Of a DNA stretch of 37,148 nt, positions 23,962 to 32,432 are shown piece by piece. The position numbers and the translations under genes were made by a program. Positions within the stretch are counted from its first letter, which is position 1; each line of letters opens with the position of its first letter. This DNA comes from DAOUMU01 sp034409055 (GTDB lineage: Bacteria > Chloroflexota > Anaerolineae > 4572-78 > J111). The stretch spans positions 1 through 37,148 of the forward strand of contig DAOUMU010000144.1 in NCBI GenBank assembly GCA_034409055.1, given 5' to 3'. The notes under the pieces are model-generated. The model was not told the DNA's origin. It searched no databases and saw only the letters and a list, made by a program, of their open reading frames with translations.

Positions 23962-26789
23962 CAAAGAGGCAAGCGGACGAGCTGAAAAATCACACCGATT
24001 TGTGGCGTTTAAAGCAACTGGCTTTGGTCAGTCAGGTAGCCACCCAGGTGACCAGTATTCTTGACTTAGATGAACTCCTGGTGCGGGTGGTGGGCCTTAT
24101 TTACCAAACTTTTGAATTTTATGCGGTTTCCCTGTATACCCTGGAAAAGGATGTCCTTCGGATCAGGGCCCAGGCTGGCCCAGCCGGCCATTTTACGGCT
24201 GAAGATGCCTTTATTCCCGAGGAAAAAGACGAAATCCCCCTGGGCAAGGGGATTATTGGTTGGGTAGCAGCCCATCAACAAGAGTTGGTCGTCAGTAATG
24301 TTTGGCGGGAGAAACGCTTTCGCTATAGCCCTGAATTTCCCAATACGGAGGCCGAAATTGCCCTCCCCCTCAAAATAGAAGATCATCTGTTGGGCGTGCT
24401 TGACGTCCAACTGGATTACCCGGAAGATTTTGACGAGAGTGACTTGCTGGTGTTGCGGGCGTTGGCCGGTCAGGTTTCAATGGCCATTGAAGATACGCGC
24501 CTCTACGCCGAGGCGCATCGGCGTGGCGATTACCTGGCCACTATCGGCGCGGTCAGTTGGGCCATTGCCTCTATTCTGGATGTTAACCAACTGCTGAAGC
24601 AGGTCAGTGAACTGATTAGAAAATGCTTTGACTATCCTTTTGTCCAACTTTTTACCGTACATTATGGCCGCCGGCAGATACAATATCGGGCCGGCAGTGG
24701 CCAGTGTCCCAAGGTACTTAAGCACCGGAAACCTATTTACTCGCTGGATGACCCCCAAGGTACCATTCCCCTTGTGGTTCGCACCGGTCAAACCATTTTA
24801 ATCAATGATGTGACCACTGCGCCAGCCTATCAGCCAACAGAGGCAATGTTATCCGGCACAAAATCAGAGTTGACGATTCCCCTGATTTACAACGAGGAAG
24901 TATTGGGGGTATTAGACGTACAGAGCGATGTAGTTGATGCCTTTGGTGACGATGACCAGACCATCCTGGAAACCTTGGCGGCCAACATCGCTGTGGCTCT
25001 ACGTAACGCTAATCTCTACCATTCCGAGCGTTGGCGGCGTCAGGTGGCTGATAGCCTGCGCCGCATTTCTGGCACGCTCATTACCGATGTTAATTTAACC
25101 AATATCCTGGATAGTATCTTAACTGAATTGAAACGTAATTTACCGACCGAACTATTGGCTGTCTGGTTGATTACCAGTGCCCAAGAGGGTCCAGATCAAA
25201 AATTGCAACTGTCCACGGTTCAGACTCCCGCCCCCTTTCAATTGGCGGCTGATTTTGAGCCGGAGCGTGACTCCTGGTTGACTCTGGGCTTTGAAGCAAC
25301 CGAGCCACTGGTTCGGCAACATGACCATCCCCCCGATCCTATCGCCGCTTACCTGGGTTACGGACCGGACCACTCGGCTATTGTGGCCCCGTTGCGCGTG
25401 CAGAACCGAATGTTAGGACTGCTAACCCTGGTTCATAGCCAACAGGGACGTTATGGCCGGGAGGCCCGGTCAATCACTACCGCCTTCGCTAACCAGGCCG
25501 CCATTGCCATCGAAAACGCCCGGCTGTTTCGGATAGCTCAGGAAGAAGCCCGGATCAACAGCGCTCTCTTAAAAGTAGCCGAGATTACCCAAGGCTTTGG
25601 TGATCTGGGTCAGGTACTTACGGCCGTAGCCCAAATCCCGCCCCTTATGGCCGAGGTTGATCGCTGCGCCATCTGGCTCAAGCAAGAAGACTCCGATATC
25701 TTTGAGCCAGAAACTGCATTTGGCTTTGCCCCGGCCGCTTTGGAATTTTTTAACCAATATCCCATCATTAGCCGCAAAGTAATTGCCGCAGATCGTCTAA
25801 ACAAAACCCGGACACCTATCATCATAACTGACGCCTCTAATGATCATCACTTACCGCCGGAAATGGTTTCGGGGTTGGCCTTACACACCCTGGTTTTATT
25901 ACCGATTGTGGCTCATAGCGATATGTTGGGCCTGATGTTGGTCACTTTTATAAGTCCGGCTGCCATCCGTAAGGAGCGTATTCGTCTCATCACCGGTGTG
26001 GCCCATCAGGCCGCCGTAGCCATTGAAAGCAAGTACCTCTATGACCAAAAAGCCAAACAAGAGCGGTTAGCCCACGAGTTGAAGTTGGCTCATACTATTC
26101 AAGCTAATTTAATCCCCTCTCATCTGCCCGCTCCGCCCGGCTGGGAGGTAGCCGCTTCCTGGCAATCTGCCCAAGAGGTAGCCGGAGATTTTTACGACTT
26201 CATTGAAGTAACCCCTTATCACCTGGGTATTGTCATTGCCGATGTGGCCGGCAAGGGGATGCCTGCTGCTCTTTACATGGCTCTGACTCGCTCATTGATG
26301 CGAGCCACTGCCCCTGGCCAAACTGACCCCAGAGCCGTCCTGATACGTACCAATCAATTACTGGTACCCGACACCCAACATGGCCGGTTTGTCTCCCTAT
26401 TTTATGCCATTCTCAATACCAAATCTGGCACACTGACTTATGCCAATGCCGGTCATAATCCTCCTTTGCTAATCAGGGCCGATGGCAAAATTGAGGCTTT
26501 ACGCACAACCGGCTTGGTGCTAGGCGTCCGGCCAGAAATCGAGCCTAAAATAGGTCATAGCTACCTTAACTCAGGTGATGGGGTGGTCTTTTATACCGAC
26601 GGTGTAACCGAAGTTTTTAATACCTCAGAGGAAATTTTTGGCGAAGAACGACTAAAAATCATTCTACAGGACAATTGGCGCAAAGACTCACAAGCCTTGG
26701 TCAGGCAGGTTTACCAGGCTGTTAGGGATTTTAGTGCCACCGACCTACCGGGTGACGACTTTACCTTACTAATTTTGCGACGAATTTAG
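23958..26789 (+). CDS. Multi-GAF SpoIIE-type serine phosphatase (RsbU-like)
   Basis: The product (943 aa) has four GAF-like sensor domains in series (about 20-180, 200-355, 370-525 and 530-690), each closed by helices such as AIEDTRLYAEA or AIAIENARLF. A linker helix and a PP2C-type SpoIIE phosphatase domain (about 715-940) follow. The metal-binding aspartates are in VAGDFYDF and VIADVAGKGMPAALYM, and the last is in LPGDDFTLLIL. No membrane segment is present. It would dephosphorylate the STAS protein when the GAF domains sense their signal, which cannot be named from sequence. It overlaps the kinase gene by ATGA. Together with genes at 23046 and 23536 it forms a full partner-switching module. 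Confidence 0.92.
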   Translation: MTKRQADELKNHTDLWRLKQLALVSQVATQVTSILDLDELLVRVVGLIYQTFEFYAVSLYTLEKDVLRIRAQAGPAGHFTAEDAFIPEEKDEIPLGKGIIGWVAAHQQELVVSNVWREKRFRYSPEFPNTEAEIALPLKIEDHLLGVLDVQLDYPEDFDESDLLVLRALAGQVSMAIEDTRLYAEAHRRGDYLATIGAVSWAIASILDVNQLLKQVSELIRKCFDYPFVQLFTVHYGRRQIQYRAGSGQCPKVLKHRKPIYSLDDPQGTIPLVVRTGQTILINDVTTAPAYQPTEAMLSGTKSELTIPLIYNEEVLGVLDVQSDVVDAFGDDDQTILETLAANIAVALRNANLYHSERWRRQVADSLRRISGTLITDVNLTNILDSILTELKRNLPTELLAVWLITSAQEGPDQKLQLSTVQTPAPFQLAADFEPERDSWLTLGFEATEPLVRQHDHPPDPIAAYLGYGPDHSAIVAPLRVQNRMLGLLTLVHSQQGRYGREARSITTAFANQAAIAIENARLFRIAQEEARINSALLKVAEITQGFGDLGQVLTAVAQIPPLMAEVDRCAIWLKQEDSDIFEPETAFGFAPAALEFFNQYPIISRKVIAADRLNKTRTPIIITDASNDHHLPPEMVSGLALHTLVLLPIVAHSDMLGLMLVTFISPAAIRKERIRLITGVAHQAAVAIESKYLYDQKAKQERLAHELKLAHTIQANLIPSHLPAPPGWEVAASWQSAQEVAGDFYDFIEVTPYHLGIVIADVAGKGMPAALYMALTRSLMRATAPGQTDPRAVLIRTNQLLVPDTQHGRFVSLFYAILNTKSGTLTYANAGHNPPLLIRADGKIEALRTTGLVLGVRPEIEPKIGHSYLNSGDGVVFYTDGVTEVFNTSEEIFGEERLKIILQDNWRKDSQALVRQVYQAVRDFSATDLPGDDFTLLILRRI

Positions 26790-26804
26790 AATAGACAACA
26801 AGAT

Positions 26805-28070
26805 ATGTTACCTATGCTTCAAGAAGAACAAACCGAACCATTGACCGTATCTCACTACTCCGCTGCCAAGGCTCGAACTGAACCGGAAGAAGATATTCTG
26901 GAGGATCGCTGGCTGCACAAGGCTTTCCTGATCACCCATATACCGGCTTCATGGCCCGCCTGGAAGTTGGCCGTTGCTTTATTGATCACTGCTGGTATTG
27001 TGGGCTATACATGGTTACCACTTGGACCGGTTGCCTTCACCGCTGCTGCTATCTATTTGGGATTTGCTCTGGCTGATTGGTGGCTGTTATCCTGGTTACC
27101 TCAGGCAGGGCGCTCCTTTGGCCCGATTGGTCCCCAACTTTCGGTGATGATCGCCCCTCGTATCGGGGTGGTGATATTGATCGGGTTGCTCGGGCTGGTG
27201 TTCGGTGAAAAAGAGGTAACCTGGCCCCTCTTGTGGCTACTCATCTTGCTTCAACTAACCGGTACCGTGATCTATCTGTGGGGCACCTTGTACGAACCTT
27301 TTGCCCTGGCCATCACTCATAAAACCATCCAAGCTACCAATTTGCCGGCCTATACCCCGCCCATCCGCTTACTTCACCTAAGCGACCTGCACGTCGAGCG
27401 CCTGACTCGGCGCGAAGCTCACTTACTGGAGTTAATCAAGCAGGCTCAACCGGATTTGATCGTCATCACCGGTGATTACCTGAACCTATCTTATGTCGAT
27501 GATCCCACGGCTCGGGCGGAGGTACGCAAGGTCTTGGCAGAACTGAACGCCCCTTACGGCGTCTATGCCACATTAGGTAGCCCTACGGTTGACCCACGTG
27601 ATACGACCCCCTCTCTCTTTGATGGCCTGAATATTCGGTTGTTACGGGATGAAGTGGCCGTGCTTAATTTTGAAGATGGCCGTGCCCTCTCCCTGTTGGG
27701 GTTGGATTGTGATCATGATTTGGATGCAGATAGCCTGGTTTTCAAGGAGCTTATCAAGTTGTGCCCCTCTAACTCGATGCGTGTCCTGCTATACCACTCG
27801 CCAGAGTTGATGCCACTGATACAGCAATATCCGATCGATCTGTATCTGTGCGGTCATACTCACGGCGGTCAGATACGAATACCTTTCTACGGCGCTATGA
27901 TTACCAGTAGTGTCCTGGGTAAACGATATGAGATGGGGCCTTACGTCGAGCAGAATACCACCCTGTACATCAGCCGGGGCATCGGTCTGGAGGGATTAAG
28001 CGCACCCCGTATGCGTCTACTCTGCCCACCGGAGATTATTTTGTTTACTTTGTCAGGGTTAAAGAACTGA
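26805..28070 (+). CDS. Membrane-anchored metallophosphoesterase with altered motif III
   Basis: The product (421 aa) has a polar N-terminus, about four hydrophobic segments between residues 50 and 170, and a calcineurin-like domain from about 185. Motif I is LSDLHVE (D194, H196), motif II is TGDYLN (D224), the His of motif IV is in LLYHSPE and motif V is CGHTHGGQ (H351, H353). Motif III, normally GNHD or GNHE, is GSPT (258-261), so the bridging metal-ligand Asn and the catalytic His are missing. N227 replaces the second acidic residue usual in motif II. Activity may be reduced or lost, or the protein may bind rather than cleave. It starts 15 nt after the phosphatase gene and is probably co-transcribed. 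The substrate is unknown; YkuE-like lipid phosphodiesterases are the nearest type I recognise. Confidence 0.85.
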   Translation: MLPMLQEEQTEPLTVSHYSAAKARTEPEEDILEDRWLHKAFLITHIPASWPAWKLAVALLITAGIVGYTWLPLGPVAFTAAAIYLGFALADWWLLSWLPQAGRSFGPIGPQLSVMIAPRIGVVILIGLLGLVFGEKEVTWPLLWLLILLQLTGTVIYLWGTLYEPFALAITHKTIQATNLPAYTPPIRLLHLSDLHVERLTRREAHLLELIKQAQPDLIVITGDYLNLSYVDDPTARAEVRKVLAELNAPYGVYATLGSPTVDPRDTTPSLFDGLNIRLLRDEVAVLNFEDGRALSLLGLDCDHDLDADSLVFKELIKLCPSNSMRVLLYHSPELMPLIQQYPIDLYLCGHTHGGQIRIPFYGAMITSSVLGKRYEMGPYVEQNTTLYISRGIGLEGLSAPRMRLLCPPEIILFTLSGLKN

Positions 28071-28104
28071 GTGGAAAGGAAGACGCAGCTTCTACTGAGG
28101 GTAA

Positions 28105-28380
28105 CTACCCAAGAGGTTGAGTTTCAGCCTTCCTTTGTTTTTGCTGTCTATGTTCCATCCATTCTGTCATATAAGCTTGAACTTGGGTTCTGTTATGCAA
28201 GTAGTAAAGAATGGTGGCGTAGATTTGCTCCAAACTAAGATGCGGAAAGCTCTCGGCAATCTCTTCAGCCGTTTGGGTGTGATAAATGTATTTATATAAG
28301 ATAGCCTCAATGCCTATGTGTTCACCTTTAAGCCGGATATCATCAGGCGCAAGGAAGTCAAAATAATCTTCAAATTGCAT
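28105..28380 (-). CDS. DUF433 family protein (VapB-like fold)
   Basis: The product (91 aa) matches the DUF433 pattern: a short basic/acidic strand IRLKGEHIGIEAILYKYI, then HTQTAEEIAESFPHLSLEQIYATILYYL, a small helix-turn-helix-like unit. Proteins of this family often accompany PIN-domain toxins as antitoxins, but no toxin gene is next to it. AGGAA precedes the ATG. It is transcribed on the minus strand, convergent with the metallophosphoesterase gene. Confidence 0.85.
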   Translation of the reverse strand: MQFEDYFDFLAPDDIRLKGEHIGIEAILYKYIYHTQTAEEIAESFPHLSLEQIYATILYYLHNRTQVQAYMTEWMEHRQQKQRKAETQPLG

Positions 28381-28417
28381 GGTTTCTGGTTCCTGATTTT
28401 AGAATAGTTCTACCTAG

Positions 28418-28445
28418 ATTATACCAGGCATTGAGAAAAGGTAAA
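28418..28445 (-). promoter_or_regulatory. Promoter of the DUF433 gene
   Basis: On the minus strand TTTACC (28445-28440) and a perfect TATAAT (28423-28418) are 16 nt apart, with TGG before the -10 giving an extended -10 element. Confidence 0.6.
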
Positions 28446-28465
28446 GTTAAGTTATTTATCTCTCT

Positions 28466-28517
28466 CGTAGCTAGGGCATCCCTATGCCCGGCCCCCGCAT
28501 AGGGATGGGGGCCTACG
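28466..28517. repeat. Palindromic repeat related to the argC-argB element
   Basis: The unit starts CGTAGCTAGGGCATCCCTAT and folds back with GCATAGGGATGGGGGCCTAC. The AGGGCATCCCTATGCC core, preceded by CGTAG, is shared with both copies at 1083 and 1167, but the TTGTTGCAAAAC ends are missing. It is a shorter member of the same repeat family. Confidence 0.65.
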
Positions 28518-28564
28518 AAAAAGAAAATTCTAATAGTATCGAGCTCTCGAGAAGGAAAATTTAA

Positions 28565-29917
28565 GTGAACTTGAAGTACCTACTGACCATCATCCTCCTA
28601 TTTTTGCCCACCTTGGCCTGTGACAATCCATTGAGCCAGGCCAAAGCAGAACCAAGATCAACCCGAATCAAACTGGTTCGCTTCAATACGCCCACCCCGA
28701 CCGATACCCCCCTGTCTATCCCAACCCCCGTGCCACCAACGACGACTCCAACTTCGACGCCTACCCCCACCTTTTTGCCTCCCACTCCCACTGCGTCACC
28801 TACCAGCCAATCAACGCCGACGCTTACCCCAACCGCCAAGCCAAAGCCGACAGTTACACCCTTACCGGTCGCCACAGTGACAACTGTGGCCGTAGACAGT
28901 CAGGCCGCCCAGGCTACGCTGACCGCAGACCAATATCACCTCGGTTATGGGGTTCAATTGGCCGAGGCCAAAAATATGGACCTGGCCGTCCGGAACGGCT
29001 TTACCTGGGCCAAGCATGACCTTAACATCCGTAAAAATATGAATTTCTTAACCAATGCGGACAACCTGCTTAGCGATTTACGCAAGAGTGGGACCGAGCA
29101 TGTTTTACTCAAGCTGATTGTTTGGGATGAGCAGGGCCTGCCCGATGCCCCTCGCACCCCGGAGGAAGTGACCACCTTTGCCAATAACGCGGCCGAGGTA
29201 GCCACTTTTATTCGAAACCATTACGGTTCTTTATACAAAACGATTGCCTATGAAGTCTGGAACGAGCCGAATTTGAATTGGGAATGGGAAGGTAACCCTG
29301 ATCCGGTTGAATACGTTACCCTCCTACGGGCCACCTCCGACGCTATTCGTCAGGCCGATCCCGAGGCCATTGTTGTCAGTGGCGCCCCGTCGCCGGGGGG
29401 CGATTACGATGATTTGAAATTTCTGGAAGGGATGTACGCTAATGGGGCTAAAGGGTTGATGGATGCCGTCGGCAGTCACCCCTATGGGGGCCCCTGGCCT
29501 TATGACCACCCTACCGGGGTGGACCCGGCCACCGGTAATGGCTATTCCTACTTTCGTAAAGCCGAGGCCCAACGGGCTATTATGGAAAAGTACGACGATT
29601 TTGGGAGCCAAATCTGGGCCACCGAATTTAGCTGGCTGGCCGGTCTACCCAATTGTGATTTTGGTGAACATACCCCCTGGCAGGTTACCATTCAAGAGCA
29701 GGCCGATTATCTGGTAGCTGCTTATGAGTACGCCCACCTGAATTGGCCCTGGATGGGACCTATGTTTGTTGTGTACGATTTTGCCATCTCCGGTCGCTAT
29801 GACCGCTGCCACCCGGCCGCCGGTTACTCCATCCTTCGACCTGACCCTGGCAACTCCGACATTATCAGCCCCGCTGCCCAGGCCCTGTTTGCCATGCCGA
29901 AGTATCCAGGCTGGTGA
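28565..29917 (+). CDS. Lipoprotein with Thr/Pro linker and clan GH-A-like glycosidase domain
   Basis: The product (450 aa) begins with a lipoprotein signal, LLFLPTLAC, with Cys19 as the lipid site, so it is tethered outside the cell membrane. Residues about 40-100 are a Thr-Pro linker of TPTPT type. The remaining 340 residues look like a TIM-barrel glycoside hydrolase: IAYEVWNEPNLNW holds a candidate acid/base E234, and IWATEFSWLAG holds a candidate nucleophile E354. The Asn-Glu pair and spacing resemble GH5/GH39-type enzymes; the exact family and sugar cannot be fixed here. The GTG start follows GAGAAGGAA. It likely breaks down external glycans. The gene stands alone between a palindromic repeat and a convergent PAAR-like gene. 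Confidence 0.82.
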   Translation: MNLKYLLTIILLFLPTLACDNPLSQAKAEPRSTRIKLVRFNTPTPTDTPLSIPTPVPPTTTPTSTPTPTFLPPTPTASPTSQSTPTLTPTAKPKPTVTPLPVATVTTVAVDSQAAQATLTADQYHLGYGVQLAEAKNMDLAVRNGFTWAKHDLNIRKNMNFLTNADNLLSDLRKSGTEHVLLKLIVWDEQGLPDAPRTPEEVTTFANNAAEVATFIRNHYGSLYKTIAYEVWNEPNLNWEWEGNPDPVEYVTLLRATSDAIRQADPEAIVVSGAPSPGGDYDDLKFLEGMYANGAKGLMDAVGSHPYGGPWPYDHPTGVDPATGNGYSYFRKAEAQRAIMEKYDDFGSQIWATEFSWLAGLPNCDFGEHTPWQVTIQEQADYLVAAYEYAHLNWPWMGPMFVVYDFAISGRYDRCHPAAGYSILRPDPGNSDIISPAAQALFAMPKYPGW

Positions 29918-29939
29918 ATAAAATCGTTACTTGCTAAAG

Positions 29940-30329
29940 CTACGGCGCATTAACCGTTTGTTGGCCGGGGTTCGTGACCGATATCACGCCCCCCCAGTTA
30001 CACATTAATGTACAAGTACTATTCAGGGCCGGCTTATTGCCGATCATGACCGTCGGTGAACCCGGGGTCCACGGAGCCGAGGTGACCGGAATACAAGGCT
30101 GAGGAGTCAACACACCCTGCGCGGCTGACGTTGCCGATGCCACCTGAGGATTGGTGACCGTGGTACACATGCCAAAAGGCATAATATTTTTCATAGGTAC
30201 GTTGTCCATAATCGTAGCCACCGGTCTTTGGCCCATGTTAGTCCGGTTATCAGGGGTAACCACTATTGAACTGGGCGTAGTTCCAAAACTACACTTTAGC
30301 ATTGCCCCCATACATACTACTTGAGCCAT
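29940..30329 (-). CDS. PAAR-like protein (DUF4280)
   Basis: The product (129 aa) matches the DUF4280 PAAR-like pattern: VCMGAMLKCSFGTTPSS at the start, NIMPFGMCTTVTNPQVA in the middle, TPQPCIPVTSAPWTPG, and the closing LNSTCTLMCNWGGVISVTNPGQ. PAAR-type proteins form the pointed tip of contractile injection spikes and carry effectors. The six or so conserved Cys may bind a metal. No sheath, tube, baseplate or effector gene was found nearby, so the partners must be elsewhere or the gene is a remnant. A GGAGG ribosome binding site and a good promoter show that it is set up for expression. Confidence 0.87.
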   Translation of the reverse strand: MAQVVCMGAMLKCSFGTTPSSIVVTPDNRTNMGQRPVATIMDNVPMKNIMPFGMCTTVTNPQVASATSAAQGVLTPQPCIPVTSAPWTPGSPTVMIGNKPALNSTCTLMCNWGGVISVTNPGQQTVNAP

Positions 30330-30386
30330 ATTTAACCTCCAAATATCACGCTGATTTGTACTTGTGCTATGATCTTCTCGATAGTC

Positions 30387-30414
30387 AGAATAGCATAATC
30401 CACTAAAAAGTCAA
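30387..30414 (-). promoter_or_regulatory. Promoter of the PAAR-like gene
   Basis: On the minus strand TTGACT (30414-30409) and TATTCT (30392-30387) are 16 nt apart. The leader would be about 50 nt. Confidence 0.55.
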
Positions 30415-30452
30415 TATCCAGTCCAAAAACGCACTCTCCCCTGTTCTTCCTA

Positions 30453-30481
30453 TTGCTTTGCTCACAAGCATGTTTTATACT
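30453..30481 (+). promoter_or_regulatory. Promoter of the TIR-AAA gene
   Basis: TTGCTT (30453-30458) and TATACT (30476-30481) are 17 nt apart, giving a leader of about 57 nt before the ATG at 30545. Confidence 0.55.
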
Positions 30482-30544
30482 GAAAAGTAGCGAGCCTGCC
30501 AAATAAACCGGCGGCCAATATCCTTACCAATCAAGCAAAAATTT

Positions 30545-32374
30545 ATGTCACGCCGTAGCGATCATTTAAAAAGACTGATACTTAATCTGAACCGTCGTTT
30601 GCAAATACTTACAGAACGTCAGGCCCTGCATGGCCTGGAAACGTCCCCGGCAATCCTGATGGAAATAGAGGATATTAAGGCAGAGATTGCCGAACGACAG
30701 GCAGAATTGGAGAGTTTCGTAGAATCGACTGCGGCGATCGATACCACCCCATCTGATAATGTTCCCGAGCCATTTCCCCTGACTGCAGAATCTGGTTCAA
30801 GTATAACAGCCACCTCACCGGTTTCCATTTTCATCTGCTACAAACGCCATATTAATCCTGACCAGCAGTTGGCCACCTATCTGGACCAGTTCCTTACTAC
30901 TCAGGAACACGATGTTTTCATTGACCTCAAGTTACAACCCGGCCAAACCTGGCTCGAGGAGATAGACCGGCGCATCAAGGCCAGCGATTTCTTAATCGTG
31001 TTATTGTCTGAAGAATCAGCCAATAGTGAGATGGTGCAAGCTGAGATCAGACGGGCCTATGAGTATCAAAAGTGGCAAGGACATCCGCGTATCTTGCCTG
31101 TCCGGATGGCCTATGAAGGATTGTTACCCTATTCGATTGACGTGTTTCTGGACCCATTACAATATGTGATTTGGTACAGCCAGGCCGACGATGAACGTGT
31201 TGGCTATGATATTCTGGCCGCCATCGCCGGCCGTATGCCGCAACAGAGGCCAATTGAGGTTAGCTCGGTTGGCCAGAAGAATATCATCTCTGAGGACGGT
31301 TATCCCGTTCCTGATGAAGACAGCCTGCACCCACCGCTGCCAGCGTGCGATCCACGTTTCCTCCTCGAAGAATTGGAAGCACCGGGCGGGACCGTCAAGT
31401 TACGCGATAAATTTTACGTCGAGCGAGAAGCCGATGCTCATCTCAAACGACAGATCGTTAAAGCGGGCACTATCACCACCGTTCGAGCTTCGCGTCAAAA
31501 GGGCAAGAGTTCGCTCCTGGTGCGAGGTATACACTATGCTCGCCAGAATGGAGCCAAAGTGGTCAGTCTTGATCTGCAACGCGTTGATATGGATTACCTG
31601 GAGTCACCTGAGCGTTTCTTACACTATCTGGCCAAGTTCATCGTACGCAAGCTCTGGCTCAACGTGGCCGCAGTGGAAAAACTGTGGCTTGACCCCATGG
31701 GGCCGCAGGAGAAACTGACCTATCTCCTGGAGGACTATATTCTGGCTGCCAGTGATACCCCCATCGTTTTGGCCATAGATGAAGCGGACAGCTTACTGCA
31801 AACCAGTTTTTACAACGACTTCTTTGGCATGGTGCGCTCCTGGAACAACAGTGCCGCCTATGACGAACAGTGGGAAAAGCTTAACCTGGTCCTCGTTATC
31901 TCGACTGAACCTTACCTGCTCATCGACGATGCCAGCCAATCCCCTTTCAATGCTGGCCTTAAGCTCTATCTGGAAGATTTCAACGACAGGCAAGTTCGTG
32001 ATCTTAACTGGCGACATGGCTCACCGGTCCGGGAAAGTGACTTTGCCCAACTGATGAGTTTACTAAATGGCCATCCCTACCTCACCCGCAAAGCGCTTTA
32101 TACCCTGGTCACCGAACGATTAACCTGGGCCGACCTGACCCGCGTGGCGGCCGAAGATGAGGGTCCTTTCGGCGATCATCTGCGCCGCCAGTTATGGCTA
32201 TTGCGCGATGAGCCAGAATTGAAAACTGCCCTGAAACAAGTCGTTTACAATAAAGGGTGTCCAGACGAGGGCTCTCTCTTTCGCCTGTTACGAGCCGGGC
32301 TGGTGCAGAGAAATGGGGATATCTGCACGTGTCGTTGCGATCTATACAGAATCTACTTTGAGGATAAGCTGTAG
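30545..32374 (+). CDS. Helical adaptor-TIR-AAA-like ATPase
   Basis: The product (609 aa) has three parts. Residues 1-60 form a helical segment (LKRLILNLNRRLQILTERQA and EIEDIKAEIAERQAELES) of the type used as adaptor domains in conflict proteins. Residues about 92-225 are a TIR domain, from SIFICYKRHINPDQQ to IAAIAGRMP, with a candidate catalytic E167 in SEMVQAEIRRA. Residues about 285-600 are an AAA-like (PF14516-type) ATPase with Walker A RQKGKSS (G320, K321, S322) and Walker B IVLAIDEAD (D412, E413). Bacterial TIR domains commonly consume NAD when triggered; here this is inference. It is closely similar to the TIR-AAA part of the next gene, so they are paralogues. The ATG has a poor ribosome binding site. 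There is no membrane segment. Confidence 0.9.
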   Translation: MSRRSDHLKRLILNLNRRLQILTERQALHGLETSPAILMEIEDIKAEIAERQAELESFVESTAAIDTTPSDNVPEPFPLTAESGSSITATSPVSIFICYKRHINPDQQLATYLDQFLTTQEHDVFIDLKLQPGQTWLEEIDRRIKASDFLIVLLSEESANSEMVQAEIRRAYEYQKWQGHPRILPVRMAYEGLLPYSIDVFLDPLQYVIWYSQADDERVGYDILAAIAGRMPQQRPIEVSSVGQKNIISEDGYPVPDEDSLHPPLPACDPRFLLEELEAPGGTVKLRDKFYVEREADAHLKRQIVKAGTITTVRASRQKGKSSLLVRGIHYARQNGAKVVSLDLQRVDMDYLESPERFLHYLAKFIVRKLWLNVAAVEKLWLDPMGPQEKLTYLLEDYILAASDTPIVLAIDEADSLLQTSFYNDFFGMVRSWNNSAAYDEQWEKLNLVLVISTEPYLLIDDASQSPFNAGLKLYLEDFNDRQVRDLNWRHGSPVRESDFAQLMSLLNGHPYLTRKALYTLVTERLTWADLTRVAAEDEGPFGDHLRRQLWLLRDEPELKTALKQVVYNKGCPDEGSLFRLLRAGLVQRNGDICTCRCDLYRIYFEDKL

Positions 32375-32398
32375 TACGATTTAGGACTATTTACCCTG

Positions 32399-32426
32399 TT
32401 GTAATTAACTTAAAACAAGCTATAAT
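32399..32426 (+). promoter_or_regulatory. Promoter in the TIR intergenic region
   Basis: TTGTAA (32399-32404) and a perfect TATAAT (32421-32426) are 16 nt apart, 25 nt after the stop of the TIR-AAA gene. The expected start is near 32433. Confidence 0.6.
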
Positions 32427-32432
32427 CTTAAT

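Noticed and set aside
28561..28875. Gly/Val-rich minus-strand frame with GVGVGV pattern
   Set aside because: It is the reverse complement of the Thr-Pro linker in the lipoprotein gene, not an independent gene. The same applies at 36922-37140.
29940..30329. A type VI secretion locus
   Set aside because: Only a single PAAR-like gene is present; no sheath, tube, baseplate or ATPase of such a system is in the window.
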